64,000 bases of DNA. Origin: Peronospora farinosa. Lineage: Eukaryota > Oomycota > Peronosporomycetes > Peronosporales > Peronosporaceae. Position 1 is the first letter of the stretch; every line of letters begins with the position of its first letter. Below the pieces are notes generated by a model, which searched no databases, had not been told where the DNA came from, and saw only the letters and a list, made by a program, of their open reading frames with translations. A program made the translations under genes and the position numbers. Positions 56,180 to 64,000 of this stretch are shown here, piece by piece. The stretch is from assembly GCA_947646735.1 (NCBI GenBank), contig CANTFK010000961.1, positions 248,001-312,000 of the forward strand, read 5' to 3'.

Positions 56180-59100
56180 ATGTATACTCAACCCAAGTCA
56201 GCCCCCACTGCCTCGTATTCTCATCGTCGTCCGTATAATATCGTAGCGTGGGTCCCTGATAGTCTAGCAGAACGATGTTATCAATGTCAAACGTCTTTTT
56301 CGTTAATGTTACGACGTCATCATTGTCGACGATGTGGAAATGTCTTTTGTGACGCGTGCTCGTCCGCTCGAATGCCGTTGATTAATACGGATTTTTGTAC
56401 CCCCGTGCGAGTTTGTGTCAATTGTTGTATTGCTGCAAAAAAAGCACATGCGAAAATGGTCCAAGAACGGTACACTTTTCAGCCAATCAGACGATACAGT
56501 GAGACAAATCGAATCGATGGCATGACGTTTGACGAAATGGAAATATCCAATGGGATAAAATCCGAAAATAGGGGGATAAAAACGTATTATAAGGGGATAA
56601 AATCACGAACGGGACGGAGTGAATCGGCTGTGGAATTACGGGATTATCGAGTATCAAGTGCTAAAGGAGCTGGGAAGATGGAGAAAGACGAGATGATGAA
56701 GCTGAAGGAACGACGACGGGTACCAATTGTCACTTTAAGAGGTCTATCTTCTTCTTTTGGTAGTTCTTTTACTGAACGAGAACGAACAGGCAGTGAAGAA
56801 ACGGATTATACGAGTGCATATACTGATGGCAGTTTACAAGTTTTACCAGGTGAAGCAGTACTAGTGAAAAATGAGAAGGTTTGTGTGAGATTTCTCGATC
56901 AAAGTGAACAGATTGGAAAATTATTTGTGACGAATTATCGACTTGTCTTTATTGCAGCATTGACTAATGTTGTGGAGAAAGGTCAAAGGGGACAAGATGT
57001 ACTGGAACATGCAACGATCAAAAGTCATGGACAGAAAGATGAACTCTTGTATACGTGTGAGTTAGTACATACAAAATCATGGGTAGCATATCAAGCTATT
57101 CCACTTGTTACTATTGAACGGATCAAGCGAAAGGAGATGGTTGAGACAGATAGTGGACTACTTGAAGTTGTTGGCAAGGATTTTCGTCGTCTCCAATTTG
57201 TCTTTGCAGGATTAGTATCCAAGCAAACATTTAGCAAATTTGATCGCACATATGCACTTGTCCGCTTGCATGCTTTAGGTGAACCCGAAGGAAAAGTGGA
57301 CGAGTTTGCAAAATTCTCGATGGAAAGATTTGACGGCATCAATGGTGCAGTGGATGGCTGGAGGACCTATAACGCTATGACAGAGTATCAACGGATGGGC
57401 ATATCTTCTTCCACTGACCGGTGGCGACTCAGCTTTATTAATGATGAGTATGACTTGTGCCCAACGTATCCGTCAGTATTGGCAGTGCCAACTTCTGCCT
57501 CTGATAGTGTGCTAGCAGTGGCCTCCAAGTTTCGCTCGAAAGGGCGGATTCCCGTTCTCTCGTGGCGCGACTGCTATACGGGAGCAGTAATTTGTCGTAG
57601 CAGTCAGCCACTTGTCGGACTTGGGCAAAAGCAGTGCGACAAGGATGTTTTTCTTATTCAGGCTATTGCAGCGACAAACCCGTCCTCAAGCAAGCTCGTG
57701 ATTATTGATGCGCGACCCTGGAAAAATGCTGTCGCGCAGAAGACTGTAGGTCGCGCTGGTTATGAACTCACTGAACACTACGAGACTCGGGATACCACAG
57801 CTTCGCTGAAGTATGGAGACATGGAGGCATCCGAGAACAACACGGCAGCGGCACCATCTGCTGGTACCCCTTCATCAACGTTTGTCGGGGCTTCGATTTA
57901 TGGAAACTCAACTGATGTGAATGAGTCAAGTGAATGGGGAGGCATCCACACTCTGGAAACGATGAAGTCGTCGCTAGTTCTGACAGAGTGCAAGCTTATA
58001 TTTATGGGCATCGAGAATATTCACACAATGCGTAAGAGTTACCACAGACTTATGGACTTGTGTACCACAAAGCAAAGCAACGAGAAATGGCTTGACCAGT
58101 TAGCCTCGACCCATTGGATGGACCATATATCTCGTATATTGGACTCAGCTGTTGAAATTGCCCGCATTGTCAAGGAACAGAAGTCTAGCGTTTTGATTCA
58201 CTGTAGTGACGGGTGGGACCGTACAGCACAGCTTACGTCGCTAACAGAGCTGCTGATTGATCCATACTATCGAACCGTTGTCGGATTCCAGCGACTAATC
58301 GAGAAGGAGTGGTGTTCGTTTGGCCACAAATTTCGAGACAGAACGTCACATGGGGCCAGCAACAACTCGAGTGAATCTTCTCCAGTTTTCTTGCAGTGGA
58401 TCGACTGCGTCTGGCAAGTTCTTGTTCAGTTTCCGAGTGCTTTCGAGTTTAATGAGCGGTACCTCATGCTTATTCTCGATCATCTGTACTCATGTCGGTT
58501 TGGCACATTCCTGTATAACTCAGAACGTGAGCGTGTGGAACAGGAAGCTCTCCATCCAACACAGTCTTTGTGGTCATTTCTAAGCACGGTAGATCGTGCA
58601 ATCGTGATAAATCCTTTTTATCGGCCGCACAATGCTCCTCGTATGAAACGAAAAGCGAGCGTCACAGCCACACGCCAGTGTTTCGAAAGGACAGTTGGTC
58701 AGTCGTACGAAAAATCTCCTCGCGCGATTCCTCACAAGACCCACGAAGACTGTGAGGTCCACTCGCTAACCGAAGACGACTATCAAAACTATGAGAGGGT
58801 CAAGGATGCATCTGAATTGTCCGATTGGTCAGCTGTACGCTCTATTAGTCCCGCTTCGATGGCTTGTCGGAGCACTGTTGCCGTGGCGTCGTCGTCATCA
58901 TACTCTGGAGATGATACAACTGATACTGGCGTGAAAGCTTTTTATCAAACTAAGCTGCGACGTCACCGCTCCGACAGTATTGAGTCACAACTTGGAGGCA
59001 ATACGTTTAACGGCTGGGTTAGCGAGGGTGAGTCAGATATGGCGATTCTTCAGCCAGGGTGTCACCACAAACTCGTGCGCGACCTCGATGCAGGCTTTTC

Positions 59101-59893
59101 GTTCCCACGACCATTAGATGAGTCGTCATTGTCCAAGTTGACATCGTCACCACCTATCCCGCCGCGTTTTCGGTCGTGCTACGCCGGTACGAACGCAGAA
59201 AATGGTGGAGCCGGTGCAAGAGTATTGACGCCGACGTTTCGCTCGTCAATGACATCACTTTTCGTGCCAGCTGTAGAGCGTGTACCGATGTATTCGGATA
59301 CCATGTGGAATACCAGTGATACAGAGGCTGTGTCCGAGGACGATGAAAGTGGTCGCTATGGTGCTCTCTCCTCCTGTGACGAAGTAATCATACCATCCTG
59401 CTCGATGAAGTCACTCCATTTTTGGGCTCACTATTATTTGCGATGGGACCCGAGTAGCCACTTTGACTGTGACGCAAGTGTTGAGTTGGAAACTTTGCAC
59501 CTCGAGCTGATAATGCGCTTGAAAGCACTAGCAAAGCAGATCGATATTATTCGGGAGGATGAAGCTGCAAAGTGGGAGCACAAGATGCAGCAATTTCTGT
59601 ACGATCCCCAAAGCCGTTGCGTTGACAATGGTTGCGACTCAAGCAGTCAGTCACCACCACGAGAAAACCAACGTCACAATCGACGAGTATCATCAAGAGG
59701 TAGCACATCTTCTCCGGACTCTAGTTTCGCTGGATCCAGGAACGTTGTAGCTAATTCGAAAATCCTCGAAGAACAGATTGCGAAGTTAAAGAAGCAAAAA
59801 CTGCAAAGAATTGAGGAAGCGGAGAAAATGTATCAGGAAGAGCTCACTCGTTTGTTGCAAGAATCAAGTCGCGAGCGATTTGGATATATCTAA
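56180..59893 (+). CDS. FYVE-domain myotubularin phosphatase
   Basis: 1237 residues from ATG 56180; the open frame reaches 56024 but that part is pyrimidine-rich leader. Removes the 3-phosphate of PI3P or PI(3,5)P2 on endosomes. Domains: FYVE finger at 24-82 with WVPD, RRHHCRRCG and RVC; a Lys-rich linker with three GIK repeats (about 116-145); PH-GRAM from about 220 (VCVRFLDQSEQIGKLFVTNY); phosphatase domain to about 790 with the active site CSDGWDR at 675-681 (Cys675, Arg681 present); a Ser-rich tail and a C-terminal coiled coil at about 1190-1230. The FYVE finger is N-terminal, unlike animal MTMR3/4 where it is C-terminal. Catalytic residues are intact, so it should be active. Confidence 0.93.
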   Translation: MYTQPKSAPTASYSHRRPYNIVAWVPDSLAERCYQCQTSFSLMLRRHHCRRCGNVFCDACSSARMPLINTDFCTPVRVCVNCCIAAKKAHAKMVQERYTFQPIRRYSETNRIDGMTFDEMEISNGIKSENRGIKTYYKGIKSRTGRSESAVELRDYRVSSAKGAGKMEKDEMMKLKERRRVPIVTLRGLSSSFGSSFTERERTGSEETDYTSAYTDGSLQVLPGEAVLVKNEKVCVRFLDQSEQIGKLFVTNYRLVFIAALTNVVEKGQRGQDVLEHATIKSHGQKDELLYTCELVHTKSWVAYQAIPLVTIERIKRKEMVETDSGLLEVVGKDFRRLQFVFAGLVSKQTFSKFDRTYALVRLHALGEPEGKVDEFAKFSMERFDGINGAVDGWRTYNAMTEYQRMGISSSTDRWRLSFINDEYDLCPTYPSVLAVPTSASDSVLAVASKFRSKGRIPVLSWRDCYTGAVICRSSQPLVGLGQKQCDKDVFLIQAIAATNPSSSKLVIIDARPWKNAVAQKTVGRAGYELTEHYETRDTTASLKYGDMEASENNTAAAPSAGTPSSTFVGASIYGNSTDVNESSEWGGIHTLETMKSSLVLTECKLIFMGIENIHTMRKSYHRLMDLCTTKQSNEKWLDQLASTHWMDHISRILDSAVEIARIVKEQKSSVLIHCSDGWDRTAQLTSLTELLIDPYYRTVVGFQRLIEKEWCSFGHKFRDRTSHGASNNSSESSPVFLQWIDCVWQVLVQFPSAFEFNERYLMLILDHLYSCRFGTFLYNSERERVEQEALHPTQSLWSFLSTVDRAIVINPFYRPHNAPRMKRKASVTATRQCFERTVGQSYEKSPRAIPHKTHEDCEVHSLTEDDYQNYERVKDASELSDWSAVRSISPASMACRSTVAVASSSSYSGDDTTDTGVKAFYQTKLRRHRSDSIESQLGGNTFNGWVSEGESDMAILQPGCHHKLVRDLDAGFSFPRPLDESSLSKLTSSPPIPPRFRSCYAGTNAENGGAGARVLTPTFRSSMTSLFVPAVERVPMYSDTMWNTSDTEAVSEDDESGRYGALSSCDEVIIPSCSMKSLHFWAHYYLRWDPSSHFDCDASVELETLHLELIMRLKALAKQIDIIREDEAAKWEHKMQQFLYDPQSRCVDNGCDSSSQSPPRENQRHNRRVSSRGSTSSPDSSFAGSRNVVANSKILEEQIAKLKKQKLQRIEEAEKMYQEELTRLLQESSRERFGYI

Positions 59894-60446
59894 GTCATGT
59901 GAACATACTAACCAGTCCATGCGTCAATGTACCATGCCATTACAACTCTAGTGCAAACAAGCTCTCATAACCTTCAAACGATCAGTCTTGCTGCTTGTCA
60001 ATACTGCTGCATGGCAGTTTTTGTTGCTAATAGTTTGCCATTCATTCCTCTAGACACATTCAAAACGTACTTGTTAACATCGTTACAATAATATCAATAA
60101 CGGTAGCTTTCGCACGCAAAACATCGCTAGGCTTGTTCATCCACGACCATTGCAGCGATCCGATAAGCTTGAAACATGGTAATGAAACGCCGCGTTAGTA
60201 CAAACATACCATCCTGTCTACTTTGCATACAGAACCATGTTAGATTGCAACTATCAGCATACACAATCGCTTTGATATTCGATGCGTCTCAAAACTCACT
60301 CATTTGCGTCAAATTGTCGTGTATTACCATCATAGTCGTGTCCCACGAGAAAAAGACTTCCTTCGGCCTCTTTCCAAACAAAGTGAGTACACTAGGCTTT
60401 TTCGCTAAAAATGCATCCTCTTGGCAGCGTTTGCAGTCGACATGTC
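59894..60446. other. Convergent intergenic region
   Basis: Between the 3' ends of the myotubularin and coiled-coil genes. No gene seen. Confidence 0.4.
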
Positions 60447-61739
60447 TTAGTTTTTGCTCTTTTTGCTGCGCTTCTGGGCAGTCGAAGCCGCCTTGCCACT
60501 AGTCGTCTTTTTCGTGGGGCCGTTCACAGGTGCATTCAGGCTTGCGTTGACAACAGTCGACTTCTTGACAAGTTTGCGCTTCGTTTTCGAGCTGCGGTTA
60601 CGCGTGCCACAGCACAACCCACACGTCATGACACACAGAGCCGTCGTGAAAAGCCACCAGACTAGACGCATCACTAAGCGGATCTGAAACAGAACCAGCG
60701 GCACTGCCAGAATGATCAGCACACTGTCAATCACTTTCTGCGCATAAGGAGCCACGTGCTCATTCTTCTCCAGAAGAGTAATTGCCGTTACACGTGCCAG
60801 CTTGGCACGACGCAGTGCTTCCCGTGAGTACAACACTGCTTGCTCCTTTACCTTCCCAGCTTCATTCTTCACAATTGGCAAGTACTGCTCCACATGTGGG
60901 TTCACTGCCTTGTGTACATCAGCCAAGATTGGATCCGTCTTCTTGCGAACATCCTCTAGAATCGGATCCAAAGTGGTCGCCAAGTTTTTTTGGTAAAACT
61001 TGCTCGTTGTATCATACGCCGTCTTCTTGACACCTTCAATCTTGCTCTGCACCTGTTCCAGTGTATCCGATTGTTCTTTCATCTTCTCCTGAGCAAAGAC
61101 AACCGACTGTTGTGCTAATTCCAATGCACTGTCATAGTAAAATGACAATACTGTAGCCATATTCAGTTCCTCGGGCTTTAAATTAGCCAATTTCTTCAGC
61201 AGTGCTTGATTCTTCTTCTCTGCAAGTTCATGATCTTTTTCCAGCTCTTGTGTCCGTTTCGTCTCTTCTGATAATTTGGTCAATGCCGCCTCAAGTTCCG
61301 CTTCTGTGGTCGCTACAATTTCTTGTTCCTTGGCAAGACTTTCCCTCAGTTTAGTGACATCCCGCTCACGCGACACCAACCGTGTCGTCTCGTCTTGAAG
61401 CTTCTCTTGGACCGTCTTTAACTCGTGCTCCACCTTTTCCACCGTCTTTTTCTCCTTAAGTACGTCCTTCTCGAGTGTCTTCACGTTCTCTTGAAGCATT
61501 GCAATCTCCTTCTGCAGCGTAGAAACAACTACTTCATGCTCTTTAGTGACATCCGTTAACAATTGGGACTTTTCTGACTTCAATTGATGCTGTAATTTGG
61601 TATTTACTTGCTCGAGATCGCTGATTTTCGTCTCTAAAGCAGCAACAGACGATGGCGCAATGCATGTTTGCCTAGTGTCCTTCGCATAGACGGATACAGC
61701 GAGAGATACGGCGATTAACGGCCAGTGAATTAGACGCAT
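60447..61739 (-). CDS. Signal-peptide, coiled-coil, membrane protein of unknown function
   Basis: 430 residues from the ATG at 61737-61739; an upstream in-frame ATG would hide the signal peptide. Seen: signal peptide MRLIHWPLIAVSLAVSVYA, a long coiled coil at about 35-200 of Glu/Lys/Leu heptads (DLEQVNTKLQHQLKSEKSQL), a helical middle with LDPILEDVRKKTDPILADV, a strong membrane segment at about 345-380 (VLIILAVPLVLFQIRLVM), a Cys-rich turn MTCGLCCG and a Lys-rich tail KRSKKSKN. This predicts a lumenal or extracellular rod anchored near the C-terminus with a basic cytosolic tail. No named family recognised. It is convergent with the myotubularin gene. Confidence 0.75.
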   Translation of the reverse strand: MRLIHWPLIAVSLAVSVYAKDTRQTCIAPSSVAALETKISDLEQVNTKLQHQLKSEKSQLLTDVTKEHEVVVSTLQKEIAMLQENVKTLEKDVLKEKKTVEKVEHELKTVQEKLQDETTRLVSRERDVTKLRESLAKEQEIVATTEAELEAALTKLSEETKRTQELEKDHELAEKKNQALLKKLANLKPEELNMATVLSFYYDSALELAQQSVVFAQEKMKEQSDTLEQVQSKIEGVKKTAYDTTSKFYQKNLATTLDPILEDVRKKTDPILADVHKAVNPHVEQYLPIVKNEAGKVKEQAVLYSREALRRAKLARVTAITLLEKNEHVAPYAQKVIDSVLIILAVPLVLFQIRLVMRLVWWLFTTALCVMTCGLCCGTRNRSSKTKRKLVKKSTVVNASLNAPVNGPTKKTTSGKAASTAQKRSKKSKN

Positions 61740-62761
61740 TTCGTAGGGGGAGGGAAGATCTATTATAACTGGAGCTCTTCGATAAGGAAGGAAAATGATT
61801 GGTAGATAGGAGAGATCTATTTTGACCAATGGAATGGAAGTTTAGTGGACGACACGACGGTTGACTTTTGGGATTGGATGTTTACGTATGCTATAACCGG
61901 TTTAATGCGTAAACTGTATCAGTTATGGTATGTGTATTAACAGTGGTTATACGTTCAGATGGCTACATTACCTGCTATTTCGTTACAATGTGCTTTCATG
62001 CATGTTCATCCGATTGGCTTCATCTTAAAGTCGTATCGCGCGTTAGAATACTTCACTGTCTTAGCCTTTTTCACCGTCATCTTTACATCATTGCATGAGA
62101 GTATCGAGTATCCAATTTGTTTGTACAATGCAGGGCCAACGACAAGTTGCACATTGTCGAGAATGACCTTGTGTTTCGTGGACAGCAAAGTACACTGTAT
62201 AAACCTGTTGCAATTGACCTCCTTCATCGTGTCTTGAGCAAGCAAAAATGTTGCTGTAACTTGGAAACAATCTTGTTTCGTTCACTTTAAACTCTTAAGC
62301 AGAATTTCGAGCTGTTTTACAACCTCTATGTGCTTTTTTAGTGCTTTATTTCCTTCCTGATGCTTTCACTCCGGTTTGCTCAATGTTTAAGACATTACAC
62401 AGAGCTCTGGTTTTTCTCGCCAAGGACAAGTCAGCGTATTACGATATTCCGGCAATGCGTGCAATCCTGCAGCCATAGCGTGCAGATCCGTGCTTTTCTT
62501 TTCGCTCTAATGTTGTTCCTGCACTCGATGAAGACAAAGCAGTCTTCAGACTCTTACCTATTTACATACTGACGTTGGCAATGCGTGTCATGAGGTTACA
62601 GGTGTTGCAGTAGCTGACGATGTCACTTCAACGTGTACACAGTTGTACACAATATGAGGTGGTACACACTTTGGGTACGTTTGGGGGTACGCTTGTTTTT
62701 TGGCGGGAAGCGCTGGTCGTGGATTGCCATTAATTGGAACGAAGAGCTACGATACGACGCC
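61740..62761. other. Intergenic region, divergent promoters
   Basis: Between the coiled-coil gene and the primase gene. Short frames (61959-62237, 62360-62572) show no domain. The 62633-62761 stretch is in frame with primase but reads as leader. Confidence 0.4.
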
Positions 62762-64000
62762 ATGCAGAACGTGAGTATTAGTCGGCGACGCGAGCACGGA
62801 CCTCGTCACGAAGTGTCGGTATTGTCACTATACAATGAGGCACCACTGGTTGAAGTATCATTGGAGCAATTCGAAGAATTTGCCATCGATCGACTGCACG
62901 TGCTAAAAGCGGTGGAGAACTACCGATTGCGCAGTGTGCAGATGAAGGAGCGCGAAGGAAGACTGGAGAAGACGCTGAACAAGCACATGCCGCTACGCTC
63001 GGCTGCTTTCCGACGTACTGGCCAGGCAGAAGATGATACGACCAAGGATGTGCTGTCACATTTCTTTCTGCGCATGGCCTTTTGCCAGTCAGAGGAGCTT
63101 CGGCGCTGGTTCTTGACGCAAGAAAGCACTTTATTCCGGTAAAAAAGTCAAGTTGCTATTGAATGAAGAGCCTTTTTGATCATGGTGTGGTGAAATTTGG
63201 CAGTTATCGCTTGGACAAGATGACAAGAGAGGAGAAAATTCTTTTTATGAAGCAAAATGGATTGTCGTACGAAGAGGTGGGGGGGGGTAGTGATGGATGT
63301 TCACATGCGATGGTTCATGCTGATGAGGATGTGTTGTTGTGTGGTGCAGATGACGATGAAGGAGGTGGAAGCACGACTAAGCAAACTAAAGGCTGTTCGA
63401 GACGCTAACGACCCGAAGGTCCGTGGTCAACCGTTGCCTGCGTACTTCAAGGTGCCCTTCACAGAGGCACTTGACCTGGTTGGTAGTCGACGAGTATACA
63501 TTGAGGCTGGGACGGCATACGTGCCGTTTGAACACGTCGTGTCCATCCTGTTTGCTGCTTTTCGTGCCAATGTACGTTGGATATTGCTGGTACATTCAGT
63601 TGCACTTTGATCTTATGTGTGTGCGCATTTGCAGCTATCAAAGGAACTGTCAGGAGCTTTTCGCAAATACAATCGCTCACTGATAAGCAAAGACGACCGC
63701 CTCGCGCCAGTGTTATCAAACTTGGCAAAGCACCACATCGATGCAGACTACTCATCGACTCCTGTCCTTGGTTCGGCAAATGCTATTAGACCAGATATGA
63801 TCGATGGTCTTGCATCGACATCGATGCCTCTCTGCATGCGTTCACTTTACAAGGGACTCAAGCTCAACCACCATCTCAAGTTCGCAGGGCGACAACAGTA
63901 TGGGCTTTTCCTCAAGGGTATTGGTCTTCAGCTTGACGATGCTATTGCATACTGGAAGCAAGAGTTTTGCAAGAAAATGTCGGTGGATGACTTTAACAAG
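62762..64000 (+). CDS. PRIM2: DNA primase large subunit, first four exons
   Basis: Regulatory subunit of the primase-polymerase alpha complex that starts RNA primers in nuclear replication. Exons 62762-63138, 63204-63276, 63350-63571 and 63635 to the window edge, introns 63-73 nt, phases consistent; about 346 residues present. Landmarks: LEQFEEFAIDRLHVLKAVEN, KDVLSHFFLRMAFCQSEELR, RWFLTQESTLFRYR across intron 1, YIEAGTAYVPFEHVVSIL and then PLCMRSLYKGLKLNHHLKFA with GRQQYGLFLKGIGL. The Cys in PLCMR is the first of the four 4Fe-4S cysteines; the other three lie beyond the window. The start ATG was chosen just before MQNVSISRRREHG; an extension to 62633 is possible. Confidence 0.93.

Overview
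The window looks like nuclear DNA of an oomycete, most likely Peronosporaceae (Phytophthora or a downy mildew; I cannot fix the genus). The reasons are gene-dense blocks with short GT-AG introns (63-93 nt in every gene I could splice), a CCCH repeat protein with HGGGK linkers of the kind abundant in these organisms, and large decayed Ty3/gypsy and Ty1/copia elements between the gene blocks. I saw no rRNA, tRNA or CRISPR array.

Left part (1-22.1 kb). A glycine decarboxylase P-protein gene leaves the window at the left edge. It is followed by a GET2/CAML-like membrane protein, a CENP-B-type HTH protein, a minus-strand protein with a compact Cys/His motif, a gene-poor stretch with a BED-finger fossil, and a 1.86-kb sequence present twice in direct orientation (12.9-14.8 and 15.5-17.4 kb). 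After these come the CCCH repeat gene, a decayed acidic gene and a complete eight-exon C2orf69-family gene that has to be spliced by hand.

Middle (22.3-43.1 kb) is a transposon graveyard. A copia element (27643-33769) with 197-bp LTRs, a 5-bp target duplication, PBS and PPT sits in the RNase H region of a plus-strand gypsy element (26335-35800). That gypsy element abuts, head to head, the remains of a minus-strand gypsy element (23.5-26.3 kb). A second minus-strand element of similar type (37899-43135) keeps one LTR. In both minus-strand elements the space beyond integrase holds a related ORF on the opposite strand, which is the most unusual observation here. A decayed HEAT-repeat gene lies between them.

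Right part (43.9-64 kb) is a compact housekeeping block: a C3orf33-like membrane protein facing methionine sulfoxide reductase A; a SPRY protein divergent from an eight-exon leucine-rich-repeat protein with an acylation-type N-terminus; NADH-cytochrome b5 reductase divergent from a LYRM7/MZM1-like complex III assembly factor; a short secreted protein; a JmjC ribosomal oxygenase; a FYVE-myotubularin lipid phosphatase; a signal-peptide/coiled-coil/membrane protein; and the first four exons of the DNA primase large subunit. No shared pathway joins these genes; the two close divergent pairs probably share promoters.
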